Source of the DNA: Drosophila persimilis | Taxonomy: Eukaryota; Arthropoda; Insecta; Diptera; Drosophilidae | Direction: 5' to 3' | DNA length: 64,000 bases | NCBI RefSeq assembly: GCF_003286085.1 | Contig: NW_020825538.1 | Coordinates: 48,175 to 112,174, forward strand | Shown here: piece after piece, positions 11,401 through 25,220 of the stretch | How the letters are laid out: each line of letters begins with the position of its first letter | How positions within the stretch are numbered: the stretch's first letter is position 1 | Notes under the pieces: model-generated | The model's database searches: none | Told to the model about the DNA's origin: nothing | The model's input: only the letters and a program-made list of their open reading frames with translations | Program-made: the position numbers and the translations under genes

Positions 11401-13559
11401 CTGGCTTTCTTTAAATATGCAGTTTTTCTTAGGAATTTTCTCATTAAAATTTGTACATGTTTTTTTCTCGACATTTTCGTTTCGTTTTTTTTTTTTTTGT
11501 TGCCCCCAAATAAAAGAAAAAAGTAAGAGGCAAATATTGAAAGTGTCTGGGAGTGAAGGAAAAGATGGGTAAAAGCCAAAAAGGAATCAACCCCGAAAGT
11601 CCATTCCGTGTAGTCCCCAGTCCGAGGGGTTTGAGTGATTGACTTCATTGGGTTCTTCGGTGTTCCATTCGTGTCCCGTCCCGTCCCGTCCTGTCCTGTC
11701 CTGTCTATTTGTGCGACGGATGGATGTCCAAGGATGCTACTTTTCTGCTTCCCCTTATTACATGTCTCTGTTGCTCCTTTTCTAGCTGTTATCTAGCTGT
11801 TATTTGGCTCCTTTTTGGTCCTGTTCTTGCTGTTATTTTTCAATTCACGTTTCGCTCGACTCCATTCAGGGCAAATCCACTGTGAAAGTCGTACCACTAA
11901 AAACGTACATCATGAGTGGTGGCCCGGTGGCATGGGGGAATGGGGGAATGGGGGGAGGGGAGGGTGCATCCTTGGGCATAACAACTTAAAGGTTTTCCCT
12001 TGCATGCATACAAAAAAAGAAAGAAAAAATGCTATGCATATGAGCATGAAAGTGCTCCATACACACACACACACACATAGACATCCGTGTATCCTTAGTC
12101 CTGCCATTGGGCCACAGTGAGTGCAATGCTCCTACTTGAAGATATACTCTCCACCTCTCCCTCTCGTTCGTGACACACACTCTTAAGGGAATGCCATTCC
12201 ATACTAAGGCACTGCCATAGGTAGAGCTCACACACACACAGTTTTTGGCACGTTGGCAGCTCCACAGCAGGAAGAAAAATGGAGAAAAAAGAAACAGGAT
12301 AATACATGCACACACATGCACAGGGACACGGAGAGGGACACGGAGAGGGACATGAACATGGACATGCACATGGCCTGATACTTGAGCCCACAGGATGATG
12401 ATGATAATGCTCCTGATGAGCTTCATTATGAGCATGTGCATGTGCTGCAATACGATACTTGGACGATGGTCGTGTGCTCCTCTAGCGATCCACATATCCA
12501 GTTGCAACTGCAACTGGAACTCCTCTTTCCACCCCTCTTACTATCTCCTTTATGCTCTTGCCCCCACTCTCCATCGCTCTCTCGCTCTCGCTCTATCTAG
12601 ATATCTGTGTTTCTCTTTTGCCAAAAAAAAAGAAGAAAAATCCCAGTTGTTGAACCAAAAATATTCCTTGTCTTTCGGTTAATTGTCGCTTATGGCCAGG
12701 CACACGACTGACTCTCTCCACTCTCTTGTAGCTGGGGCCTTCATGGGCCTTCAGTCATTCATTCAATATGTGCGTTTGTCATTCGATAAGTCCCAAAAGA
12801 TGCTGCCAGGCATGCCTCTGAATCCGGAGTTCAATGCTCCTCTGTGTGGCATACAAAAACTTTTGTCCTGGCCACAAAATCCGATTGAGAATCTCTCAGT
12901 TTTGTTTCCGTTGTTTTATTTCCTTTGCTCTATGGAACATCTGCAGCATCAGCTCTCTCTCTCTCTCTCTGTCTCTGTCTCTGCACATCTGTTCGGATTT
13001 CCTCTGGGCTCCTAAGCCTGCTCTAACACCGAAACCTAAGCCGAATGCATGTTCTACTCCATGCGGCACACTTTCTCTATAAGAATGGATGGATTGCTGC
13101 ACACTGGAATTGATGAAACGCCATGAATTTTACTCTATTTATTTTATTGTTTTAAGCCGTTTAGGTTTTCAGGCAAAAATATTAATTTCAAAACTTTAAA
13201 ATCCATAAATTTCGCATGGGTTTTTGTGTCTCCCCTTTTAATGGAATTTGCATGGCTGTTTACTTGTTTTGGTTTCGCAAATTGCCGCCGCCATGACAGC
13301 CAATTAGTGGGTTTATATTTTGTCTTTTTTTTCCTTTTGTGACATCGCCTGACAGTCGTTGTACATACAAGTACATACATAACTACTATATATTCGTATA
13401 TTCCCCCCCTTTCATTGAGTGACTCCGCCCCCCCTCTGGCACCCTTTTTTCTGCACAGATTTATTTCATTTGCAATAATTGCTAATTATTTTCTGCATCT
13501 GCATTTATAATTAATTTATTTTTCATTTTTCTTTCTTGCTTTCTTTTTTTTTATTGCAG
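8475..13559 (+). other. Tet intron 2 (5,085 bases)
   Basis: The intron runs from GTAAGT at 8475 to TTATTGCAG ending at 13559. No coding exon is supported inside. It holds a GGAT run near 9144-9163, a GT run near 9258-9280, CAA/CAG runs near 9690-9870, a GGCAGA/GACAGC-rich stretch near 10270-10325, a GTCCY pentamer run near 11676-11706, a G-rich tract at 11934-11966, an AC run near 12060-12078 and a CT run near 12956-12982. The last 500 bases before the microexon are AT-rich and free of microsatellites, with a CTAAT branch-point-like site near 13482. Confidence 0.8.
11934..11966 (+). repeat. G-rich tract with five G-runs (intron 2)
   Basis: Five runs of three to six G separated by one to four bases occur on the sense strand. 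This satisfies the usual G-quadruplex pattern in DNA and in nascent RNA. No function is shown. Confidence 0.6.
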
Positions 13560-13577
13560 GAACCCAAAGCCAAAACC
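13560..13577 (+). CDS. Tet: Tet microexon (18 nt, 6 aa: EPKAKT)
   Basis: An excellent acceptor (a long T/C-rich tract ending TTATTGCAG) is followed after exactly 18 bases by GTATGT, a common fly donor. The 18 bases read GAA CCC AAA GCC AAA ACC, open and phase 0, which matches the phase of both neighbouring exons. Inclusion or skipping therefore keeps frame. The six residues (725-730 if included) extend the basic C-terminal tail of the CXXC finger. The base before the donor is C rather than G, so recognition may be weak and the exon may be alternative. It lies 5.1 kb from exon 2 and 14.5 kb from the next exon, far too isolated for ordinary exon definition without help. It could be a chance acceptor/donor pair; RNA evidence is needed. 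Confidence 0.65.
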
Positions 13578-16500
13578 GTATGTATTCCGATTTGTATTTA
13601 ATCCATTCCCCCCATTACTATCTGTAATTATTAATTCATGAATTCAATTATTTAAACCCATTTAAGCACCAAAAAAAAAGAATATTTATATTATTACTTT
13701 TTTTTTAAGCCTCGAGGCTTTCCATAGATTTCTATTACATTTTCTCTCTCTTTTCCGTAAAGCAATCAAAACGATTTTTCCTCTTCAATTGCTGGTATTT
13801 TTTTTCTGTATCCGAATTTCAATTAGTTTTAATTGAATATTTTTGTTTCGTTTTTGGCAGTATTTGTTTAAGCTTTTAATCCTGAAACCATTTGGAATTT
13901 TCCTTTTCCCATTGTGCCCATAAGACGTTGGTAAATATGGGGGAAAACCAGAAGCAATTCCACATCCAAGAATCTCTAGAAATGTGCAAACAAATATTCC
14001 GGGTAATACTAGAAACAGAAATTATAGATACATTATTTTTGTGTGACTTTTCTTTGGGTTAAATTTAATTAATTTTCCTTAAATTTCCGCTTTTTTCTAC
14101 CTAAACACTAGAGCTGTTTGAATGTTATTTTGGATTATTTTTTTGGCTGTTTTGCCTTGCACAATTTCCATTGTTTGGATCTGCAGATACAAATGAATGT
14201 ATCTTTTCATCTATGGACTGACGGGTGATTTTTTTTTGTATTTTTTTACCAGCACATTTTTGCTGTTGTTTTGTTGTTGTCTCCGCTCGCATAAATTAAA
14301 TAATAAAATACTCGTATGTGTTTGTGTGTGTGTGTTAGTTTCTATGTATGCATCTGTGCATTTGTATCTGTGTATCTGCGCAATTGAATGCTTTGTGGAA
14401 CTGATTTGTAGCCGCCGCCGCTCATGTGCTCATGTGGATGGATGATGGAATGGTTGCTGCTTCTGGTGGTGGTGCTGGTGGTGGGTTCTTGCGTGCCACC
14501 GCCACTGCCACCGCTGCTCTGCTCGCGCATTTTTTATATAAATCTACGCTGATCATAAAGCGTTGTTAAATGTTTAATAAATAAATGTTCCACATCCTTG
14601 TTAAGTTCAGACAGCGCGCGCGCTCATTGATTGCACTGGAAAAGCGACACAGAGCGGGAGAGAGCGAGAGAGAGCATGCCGAGAATATGCCATTCAAGTT
14701 GCAAGTTGCAAATGCAAATGCGAATGCAAATTAATGTTATGCAATTACGAGACAACGCTGCGTATACTTGCTGGCAATTTGCATGGCCAAGGAAAAGCTC
14801 CTTGCCGAGGGGTCCTTCTTAATGGTTAAAGGACAAAAGTACCGCAGTGTAGACGACAGGGAGAATTCCTTGAAAATCTATACACTCTTTTGTTGAAGGC
14901 CAGAAGCAGAGAGCCTTTGGCTTTATAGAGTATTTGGGGGAAAAACCTCCAGCCAAAACTACATTTAAGCCATCATCCATCTGGCCCAGTTAAGATACAT
15001 GTATCTTAATCTGCGGCCTTCAAATCCCCCGCCTTTCTCTGGCAATAATGACTGCAGAAATCTTTCCCTCCACTTTCCTTTTAATGAGACACAAATATCC
15101 TTCATCTAATGATGCCCCAGGCTGATGCTGGTGGAAGCATCCCAAGGGGGGGAGGTGGGGAGGTGGCCAGGTGCAATCGCAGCAATTAAGCAATTTGTTT
15201 GTTGCTATTGTTTATTAATAAACAAACAACAATAGAGCGGGAGACGCAACCAGAGCCCCGTAATTGCCACAGCAACGGCAACGGCAACAGCAACATTTTC
15301 CACCTCTTCAGAAAGATAGACAGAGCTCAAATAGATCAAGGATATACATATACATACATATATATATTTATGTGTATATACCTATGCATTTTATGGAACC
15401 CCTAGAACCCCATGGAACCCCTTTTTTTCACTCTATTTTTACACAGATCCAGCGATGCATGGCACCCAGAAAAAAGGGGTTAAGACCTAGCGGCGGCTGT
15501 CTCCCTCTGTTGCACCTTCCTGGTTGCTGGTTGCTGGTTGCCGGTGGCTGGTTGCTGCTTGCTGGTGGCTGGTGGCATGCGTGCAAGGTGCAATTGCAGC
15601 ATATTTTTCAGCTTGACCGACTCCTCTCGGTCTCTGTCGGAACGGACCCTTTTCACAGGCCACATTTATTCCTACACTACGCCCCGAACTAAGCGAAAAT
15701 TCGCACCCCAAGCGAAGCTCAGAAGCACACAAAAAAAGCGGGGGGAAGGGGCCGGGCTCTCGGGAGTTGGAGGAAACGGTTGTCATTTAGTCCAGTTTTT
15801 CGAGGGGTTAAATGTAGCCAGCAGATACACACACACACAGATAGAGAGGGCTTAGAGGGTCAGCAGGTTACAAAACTTACTAATTGCTGAAGGCCTTCTG
15901 CGCTGCAGCAGAACGTCAGGCTAAATGGGGCACCAGACCCTGGAAGGGGCCCAGGCACTGCGTTTCGTGAGTGTAACGACGGGCCCTTCAAAATATTGAT
16001 TGGGGCTATTTGTAGTTGGAAAATGTGGAATTCATAAGACCTTCAGGACTTGCAGGACTCTTAATTTGATTCGAACTTTTCATAGAAATTTTGTAGATCC
16101 CCCTGTCCTTGGATTTGCCATTTCCTCTCTGTACTTTTTCCTGTTTCGCTTCCTGTGGCGGATTTTACCACCCTTTTTCCGGCCAAAATCCGTTTAGGTC
16201 GGAGCAAGATTCCCAAATGCTTTCTCCCAGTGAAAGTCCTGGCTGGTTCCCTGGTTCGAAAGTGCCTGCCTATCAGAGGAAATGATTGCATTTTCACAGA
16301 GACAACAGCAACAGGGAAAAACAAACATGAAATGGAAAATATTCTGACATATTGTTACAACAAAAACAAAAGCAAAAGCAAAAAAGCAAAAAGATGGAGA
16401 CGCACTTTCCAAATCGATTTTTGATTATTTTTGCTTATCATTCTGTTGGCTGTGGGTCCTGGAAAACAACAACAACAACGACAAGGAACCCGCGCCGTAA

Positions 16501-17688
16501 ATTCAATTTAATTTTCTTTAAATATTATTTGAGACAATTTCTGCTTGCATTACAACCAGAAAAAAAAGCGGGAATACAATTTTGTTCACTTTTATTTTTA
16601 TTTTTTATCATGTTTACTTTCAATAACTTTTCCCGGGCTTTTTTCCCCCCAGTCCTCAAACAATTTCCATTTCGCGCATAAACCTGACAAAAACAACAAA
16701 CTGAGAAAAAAACCCGTGGGTAGAGGGGGGGAAGGGGGGGAAAAACAAATTTCTGTTCCGTTTGCTATTTATTTTATTTATAGCTGAGAGCCTTTTTTTT
16801 GCTGCCGATTGGAGCATTGGAGCCGTTGGAGCCGATGGACTTTTTGTTTGTCGGCGCAAATTGAAAAATATAATTGAAACAATAAATTGTTGTTCTTGTT
16901 GAAAGAGTTGCAGGAGCCAGGAGCAAGGAGCCAGGAGGAGGGATCTCTTAAATATATAGTACATGGTATAAAGATTTTTTTTGCCTGGAAAAAAAATCAA
17001 TTTAATTTCAGGTTTTTCTGTTCCTTTTTTTGGTTTTTTTTTTTTGAAGGTTTACAACTACAAAAAACACAACAGTATGCGTCAGAGATCTCTCTCTCTC
17101 TCTGACCAAAAGTCAAGTCATTCGCCAAAGTGCGGCGTACAAGAGGTCCTGTTCGAGGTCCTGGCATAAACATCCCTTAGCTCCTTGCGGACCTGTGTGT
17201 GGGGGTGGTTTGCACTCAAGAAAGAATGAAAGAAAGAAAGCAGCGAAACAAGAATTTAAGAAATGTTAAAAAAATATAAAGAGAACAAACAAAAACGAGT
17301 AGCCTGTCACGGAAGGACACGACCAAAGGATACCCAGCTCAGAATATAGAAAAGATTCGTCTTCAAATTAATTGGGTTAAAAAAATTATTATTTTTAATT
17401 TTTGGACAACAAATTTATGATTTAATTTCTGATCGGAAGTTAATTTTTAATTAAAATTTTTAGAATATTTTTTTTTAAATATCTGGAATATTAGCTCATT
17501 TGAGAGTATTTTTTGGATGGATAGCAGAAATGGGAGAAGGAGAGTTCAAGGGCCTAGAATGCATCAATAGCTTCGGCAGCTTAGAGTTCCTGTAGTTCCA
17601 GAGACCCCTCCCTGCAGGCACTTTCAGGAGAGGCTGGGCATACCCCACTGGTCTGCTGGGTACCAAAAATCCTCTACAGAATCAGCAT

Positions 17689-17735
17689 TCGCAGTGGCAG
17701 TGGCAGCAGCAGCAGCAGTGGCAGCAGCAGTGGCG
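17689..17735. repeat. GGCAGT/CAG repeat array (intron 3)
   Basis: Imperfect GGCAGT hexamers are interleaved with CAG triplets over about 47 bases, in the same orientation as the array at 3594-3647. Confidence 0.75.
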
Positions 17736-20479
17736 GCGGGCGGCATCAGCGAACAATGCGTCAAACGTGCAACATGAAATGCGCTAAAAAAAAAACTTTC
17801 ACAGCACGTAGCTGGCAGCAGAGGAGTCCTTGCTGTGAGCAGGACTTTGCACTTAACACACACACACAGAGAAGCACAGGCACACATACAAATGCAGCAG
17901 GCACAGTGCGTCAAACAATTTAGCGCATTGCATTACAGCTGTAGATGGAGCTGGGGTTGGGGGTGGGGATGAGGCTGGGGTTGGGGATGGAGCAAAAAGG
18001 AGAAAAAGTTGCAACGCAAGTTTTCTAATTGCAATCCTGCACGCCCCCTAACCCACTCCCCCCTCCCATGAAGGGTATTGGTGGGGGGGGGGGGATGGCT
18101 GCTGGGGGGAAAGGCGGAAATGTTAGCTGGCACGCACGCATAAAGTACGTACTATTGTTGTTGTTGTTGTCGTTCTGCTGCTGCTGCTGCTGCTGGCACA
18201 TCATCAGCAATGCAAACAAATACGCATAAACAAACACACACACACACAGACACACACACAGACGCACAAGCACACGCACTCTTTTATGCAAAAGCAAGAG
18301 AGGGAGATCGAGAGGGAGAGGGAGAGCAGCAGCAGCAGCAGCATAAGAAGTGGAAGCATAACAAAAACCCAACACGCACAACAAGCAGCCACAGAAAGAA
18401 AGTTGTGCAGAATATTTGATACCCTCTAGGAGGCAGATCAAGGCTATATAGGGGCCATATCCAAGACAGATCTGTGCCAGCTTATAGTCTGGGGAAATAT
18501 CTCTGCAAACGTCTCCCGGACACAAATATACCCTCCCGGCCCAAAAAAAGCAGCGCATCTAGAGCTGACGGCCTCCTTTTTGCCCCACACACCCACACAC
18601 CCACACCTACGCACTTCTGACGCACTGCTTGCTTTCAAGCGCTTTGCGCCTTACGCACATTACGCGTAGAGCAGCAGGCAGACAAAGGCCGAGTGGAAGG
18701 AGAGGCAGCAGAAGGTGAACAGCAGCAGAAGGAGTAACAGGAGAACCAGAAGTGGATAAGCACAAGGATAAGGAAAGAAAGGAACGAACGCATTGCAATG
18801 GCTTCTTCTTGGCTTGAACTCCCTGAACTCCTTTTGGCTTTATACATATATACTCGTATATATATACATATATACCCCCTTAGCCACTGAGGAATACAGT
18901 GAAGACTGCTCAAGAGACAGAGAGAGCGATCTTAACACAAAACGAATGAAGAAACACAGATTAAAAGGCATTTTTCAATCTAGGGATAGGGATAGGCCAG
19001 CCTCCCCCTCTCTTTTTGCCCCTTCATCAAGCGAGTGTTGCCATAATGTCAACACCTCTCTTGGGTTCAAAGCCCCGCCGAAGAGGGCTCTTAGCGGGGC
19101 TTCAACACAATTAGCTTGTGGCTTTTCGAGGCCCCAAATATTCAAATTTCCTGACTGCACATCAAACGCAGCCCCCGCTCGATTTTCACACTCTTTCTGT
19201 GGCACTTTTGGCGCCCTTTGGAGGCAGAGGCGGTTGCACTTAATTGATATTCACTGTGGATCGCACAGGATGACGCACTGTTGTCCCCCCCGTTGCTGGC
19301 GAATATGCGTGAGGCACTCAACCCACCACCCCCCCTCCCTTGTGCGACGACCGTTCAAGTAGTTTGTATAAATATTTGCATTTTGCAGGCAGCAAAAAGG
19401 AAAAAGTTGCGCCTGGGCTGGCACCCTAAAAAAAGAAAAGAAACGAAAAGAAAAGAAATGTGTGCAAAGTAGAGTGTTCCGTTCCGTGTGGCATTTACCC
19501 TAATGCACTTGCCCCAATGCAATTTTCTTGGCATCTCTTGTGCCTCGGCGATTGTTGGCTTTTGATAAGCAGCTGATGCCGATGCCGATGCACAGCGTCT
19601 GATGCTGATGATGATGCTGCCCCTGTGCTACTTTGTCGCTGTTAATTATACAAAATTTCCACATTTTTTCTTCCCTCTCAATTTTTTGTAGTGGAAATTT
19701 TCTAAGCGAGCGCTCAAAAGCATGCTACAGTTTTTTCCCCCTATTTGACATGACGCTCCTTTGGCGTCAGCTTTTGTTGGGAGAGCATAGGACATACATA
19801 CATATATAAGGATATATATATATATATATATACTTGTTTCAACAAATTGCAAGCAAGCAGTTTATGCTGCTTGCTGCCTGCTGCTTGCTGCTGCGGGGTT
19901 CTCGCAACAAAAGTTTAAGAAAAAGAAAACTGTGCAAATAAAACTTTTTGCTTTCGTTCGTTCTGGGCAAAAGTCCTTGCCAAGGGTAAATGCAAAGTTT
20001 TTACACACACACACACACACACGTACACTCGTACATTCTCCACAGTGTGTGGCAAGTGAAAATTCAGCGGGAAAACAGCGAGAGAGAGAAAGAGAGAGAA
20101 ATGCGTGCTAGCGCCAAAAGATGTTGCAAGGCAAGCGTCAAAAATGCGAAAGAAAATAAAATAAAATATAAGAAAGGAATAGGAGAGGAGAGGAGAGGAG
20201 GGAAGGGGTGGGCAGGGGAGGGGTGAGGGGTAGAGGGAGAAACACCAAAGCAAGAGTGCAAATAAAATGAAGAAATTTCCTGGGGGGGGGATGAAAACTT
20301 GGCTTTGATTTTCTTCCCCCGAATGGCGGAGGAGGGTGCTGGGGGGGGGTGGTATAAGGCAAGGGATGCAGTTGGCAAAACGCTTCACTGCACTTGACTA
20401 TTATTGAAGTTGGAAGCCAGGACAGGAGCGGTGCCCCTAAACCCCCCCGCAAGTTTGTCCTTGCCTCAAATTGAGTCGC

Positions 20480-20520
20480 TCTCCGGCTCTGGCTCCGGCT
20501 CCGGCTCTGGCTCCGGCTGC
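20480..20520. repeat. GGCTCY hexamer array (intron 3)
   Basis: About six consecutive units alternate GGCTCT and GGCTCC. It is the first of several arrays of this hexamer; others lie near 28881-28921, 30195-30234 and 30863-30908 in the same orientation. Confidence 0.75.
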
Positions 20521-21339
20521 TGCTGAAACTTTTGCCTTTGGGGCTCGGGGGTGCAACGGCAACGACAACATCTTTTGGCCCAGGCATCCGCCAGGCATTC
20601 AGGCATGGCATCCTACTGGCATCCCCCCCCCCGCCCCCCTTACCGCCAACATCATCCTCATCGTCCTTTGCATATTTTAGCGCGCGATTCGTGCCTCGCC
20701 TTGCCTTGCCTTGCCACTTTTTGCATTTTTTATGTGTTGGTAGGTCATTGCACGTACAAAAGCCACTTTTACTGCGCCACCAACCCAGCTGCAGCTGCCA
20801 CACTGCCACTGCCACTGCCACACTGCCACAGCAGCAGGAGAAACTTTGTGCGAGCTTTGCTGTTGGCTGCTGCCTGCTGGGATGCTGCCAAATTAAACAA
20901 AAATTCTGTGCACTGCACGGCACCTCTCCATCGCATCGTTTCTAGAATTTTATTTTCAATTTGGTTTCCCCACAAAAAAGTCCTCTGAAGGAGTCCTTTC
21001 ATTCGATGGACTGTTTGATCTAGATCAAGAAAGGACAGCCGTGACTCTATATATTCCCAGGGAATGATCTGTCCGCGGGCTATCCCGTTGGAGGTCAAGC
21101 AAAGCCTCGAAAAAGTGCTGGAAGGCGTGGCTTCTATGGCTATATTCCTCCCCCACAAATAGTTCATAGTTCTAGCGTTGAATGCCCTTCGGATTTATGC
21201 GATATTTCCCATCAAATCAGTGCCAAAAGGGTATCCCAAATGTCTAGCCAGAGGGGAACCTTCCTTTCGCTCAATGCAGTTTAATGGTCACACAGTTCCA
21301 GCAAGAGAGAGGAGGAGGAGAAGTGTAAAATAGGAGCCA

Positions 21340-21372
21340 GAGAGGGAGAGAGAGATAGATAGAGAGAGGAGG
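21340..21372. promoter_or_regulatory. GA-rich element with GATA steps
   Basis: About 33 bases of GAGA interrupted by GATAGATAGA. The composition suits GAGA-factor or CLAMP binding and resembles GA-rich MSL recognition elements of fly X chromosomes. Function is inferred only. Confidence 0.25.
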
Positions 21373-24300
21373 AAGGGAAGAGCACAACTCTGTTGCTCCA
21401 TCAAATGCAATTTGGAGAGTTCTCTGGCTTTCCCTCTCTCTATCCCTATCTCTGGACTCTTGTCAATTCGAGCGAATTATTTGCATTTCTTGTTACCAAA
21501 CACAGTCGATGCGAAAAGTTTCGACACCATGCCCCAAACCAATCCATTGTTGTCTTGCTGTTGAATATGCAACGGCCACGGCAATGGCAATGGCTTTTTA
21601 ATTTGTGTTTCAAGCAAAAATGCATAAATCATTTTCCGGATTTCACGCGACAAATTAAAAATTAATGCCGTGCCGTGCCGTGCCGTACGCAAAAATGTCC
21701 TGCTGCAGTGCAGTGCAGCGATGGTGTTAGAATGAGAGGTCCGTGCGAGTGGATTAACCGGGCAGGAATACGCCGTATCCCCTGTCCCGTGGCCAGTGCT
21801 CGTCCGGGGGGGGTCGAATGGATTTGCTGGATTTTGCACCAGAGCGGGCCGGGGTACATTTTTATCGATTTTCCTCGCAATGCAGCCCAGCCGTTGAGCA
21901 TTTTTGCAACCCCAAAAACGAGTCTGAATTTTTTCTTTTTTTTTCCCCCGCCCACCGCCACCCCGCCCTCTCTCTGTGGACTATCTCGTTTGGGCTGACT
22001 GCAGAGGCTGCTGCGGGCACGCACTTTTACAAAATACCAGAAACGATGGCTAAGCAGAGAGAAACACACAGAAAAAAGGAGAAAGGAGAAAGGAGGAGGA
22101 TAGTGCGTGCGTGTGCGAGTGGGAGTGGGAGAGGGAGAGGGTGTGGGTGAAGGGCAAAAACATAGAAAAAAAAGGAGAGAGAGAGAGCGGGGGAGAGAAA
22201 AAAATTCGCAATGAGGGTTGAAAATAAATTGCTTTTAATTTGATTTCAACTCAATTAAATCTACGAAATGGAATTTCAAATTAATTCTTTTTCTGCTCCT
22301 TGGGTGCGCCCCTCCCTCTGGCTGAGGGACAGGAGATGCCCCCTTTTCCTAATGCACTTTCCAGCCATGCCACAAAACACATCTAACTAATTAGCCGGAG
22401 GTCTCCCGGCTCTCCCGGCTCTCCCGGGTCCCTCGGGTATTTCGGCTTAACTGGCAGCACAGCTGGCCCTGATTGTTCGGGATTCGCCACACTGTCATTG
22501 TCCGTCCTTGGCTTGGCCACTCCTCGGCTGCATCCAGTTCTTTGTTTTCGATCCGGGCCATCGGATTGCCAATTGTTTGGCATTGCAAATCTGTTGAGTC
22601 TATTGAGCTGTTGGGCAGCTAATTGAAAGCCTGCAAAACTTTATTGAATTCCTCTGCAAGTCGGTTTAAACTTGGGTATTATCCGTGTAGACAATGCAAG
22701 CCATTACAATCGATACTTGAAGTGCAGGAGAAGCCAAAAAGGTTTGATTTGCAGAGAAATATTATACGAAGAGTGCTCACAAGGAGTAAGACTCAATTGT
22801 TTGGACAATAAACTTCTTTTCGAATGAAGAGTAACGGCCGCACTCGAGTGGGAAGAGGGAAAATCTTCTGACTCTCCAGCTCTCCGGCTCTCTTCTGGCT
22901 CTGGCCCTCAGATTGGGGAAAAAGAGAGCGAAAACTGCAGTTGTTTGCTGCCTCAAGGATCTCCTCCTGAATGCCGATACTGACGCCGTCCCCCCCTCCC
23001 CCGTCTATCGTTCCTGCCGCCGCATTCAAAGCTCACAAATTGTGTCACAAGGCAACAACAAAATGCTCTCATTTCGCTCATTGTTCTTGCTCTTCCTGTG
23101 GTTGCTGTTGTTGCTGTTGGAATACCCCTTTTATCACTCATTTTCCCCCGCGCTACCTCAACAAACAATAAAACACTTCCTGCCTTCCCCCTGCCCGGTC
23201 CTGCCCTGCCCTGCTCGGCCCTGCCCTGTCCGCCCTTCCTTCCTGCCTGAACTTGACCTTGATAAATATTTGAGGTGAGCTTTTTAGCACATATCAAAAC
23301 GGTTACATCTCAAGGGGGGGATTTCAGCGACGCCACAAAGAAGGGGAGAGACTGCGAGAGACCCAAGGGGGGGTCGGTAGGGGGGTAGGGGGGGTGGCGA
23401 AATGTCGCCTTGGCTCGTCTCGCAATTGACATTGAAAATTTTTGCTCGCATCCAAATGACGTGTAACAAATTGTCGATGACGCATTCACCAACCACCCCC
23501 CCTCCGGGACGGCCCGCCCCGCCCGTACCTATGCCAGAAATACATATACATAATATATATAGGGGTTGTTGCTTCAATTACAAATGAAACGAGAAACGAG
23601 AAACGGGAAACCCACCCTCTGGGCAAAGTCAACCCCCAAAAACAAAAACCAGCCAAAAAAGGAAAACAGAACAGCAGAAAAACAGAAAAAAACCAAACCA
23701 AAAAAGGCTGACAGCCGCAATCAAAATGGGATATAAGCCATAAAAAGCAAATCCTGTCAGGCGTCGGCCATGTTGCGCCTCCGAGACAGTGAATCATCCA
23801 AAATCCCGCCCCACAGGCAGCGACAGAGACAGAGACAGAGACAGAGAGAGAGAGAGAGAGCAGACAGATTTTTGGGCAACCTTCAAGGACGCGCGCGCTA
23901 ATCAGGAAAAGCTCTGCCTTTGGGGGGGACACAAAGGCGATAATCAAAATAAACAGAGATTAAGGTAACCTTGAGATTTTCTACGGCCTATGAAAATCGA
24001 TGCCCCCCACCCCTCCCTTCCCCCTGCAGCCCGCAGCTTCCCAAAAGGGTTGGCCGTAATTGCTCGCACAGGTGGAGTGGAAATAATTAATGTCAGGCTT
24101 TTTGGCACAGGTCAGGATTTGCCCCCACCCGCCTGGCCGTGAGAGGAGGGTTGAATGAACCCCAAGAGGCATTCGATTGGGGGGGGAGGGGGCGGGGCAC
24201 AGCAACAAGTAGGAGCGGAGGTCGACAATACATCGACACACAAGGAAGGCGCAGGAAGGGGTTCGGTTCGTTCGGTTCTGTCAAAGGAGCTTTTTTTTAT

Positions 24301-24498
24301 GGCTCATTATGAAGGGTGGCAGCCCGCAGACAGCCGAGAGGGGGAGGGGCAGCTTGTTGTGGTTTCCCCCAAAAAATTGTGCCATAAAAGAAGTCTCCCG
24401 TTGGGGCGCTACCGGCTACGGGCTACCGACTACCGGCTCCCTACCACAAAACCCTACGAGTGTGCGACTGTTGTGCTAGGTCAGGTCGGACCGTTCAT

Positions 24499-24499
<1 letters not shown>

Positions 24500-24530
<31 letters not shown>
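24500..24530. repeat. Homopolymer of 31 C (intron 3)
   Basis: Thirty-one consecutive C residues on the + strand are followed by more C-rich sequence to about 24542. The minus strand is a 31-base G run with G-quadruplex potential, and the + strand could form an i-motif. Length is likely to be unstable and may also be misassembled. Confidence 0.9.
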
Positions 24531-24532
<2 letters not shown>

Positions 24533-25220
24533 CCCCCTGCCGCCGCCGCCCTCCCTCTGTGTGAGTGTGTGCGTGTGGCCTTTGCGGTTTTGGTGCTTTC
24601 TGGGGCGCTGCCTACCTGTTGCGCCACGCCACCGAAACTCCATTTGGGAGCCCCGTCCACTCTCCTCGTTTGGCGGGCAGCTTTGAGGCATGCCTCATTA
24701 TTGTATCGCCGCAGCTGCCTGCCACTTGCCTCATCGTCAGTTGGGGGCTTCCTTTTAATAAAAACTAATAGCCCCAATTAAGTCGACATGCGTTTTGCTG
24801 TTGCCTTTTGCTGCTGCCTGTGCCCGTTGCTGGCGCTAATAAAGTCAACAGTGGAGCCAGCCGAAACACGAACAGAACAACAAAATATGAGCTGCTGGAG
24901 AGCAGAGCCATCTTCCAGACAGCAGGCAGCCGCAAAAAAAAACAGGAAGCTGCCGCCTGCAAAAAATTGATTTAAAAAAGGTTCCATTTCGAGGCGCATA
25001 CACTGTCATCGATTTTTGTTGTTGTTGTTGCCATCAGAAGTGACGGAGCTTTCAGCAGTACCGTTGCGGCTGTGTGTGTGTGTGTGTGTGTGCGTGTGTG
25101 TGTGAGCCTTGTGGGTTGCCTACTTTTGGCCCAATTTCAGTAGGTCGTTGTCCTTGTGCCTACTTTCGTTGTTCCTTGCGATGGCAGGAGGCGTCGTCGC
25201 CACAAATCAGTTGTTCGGGC

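Noticed and set aside
16240..16265. tRNA B-box-like GGTTCGAAA
   Set aside because: No matching A box or cloverleaf is found around it.
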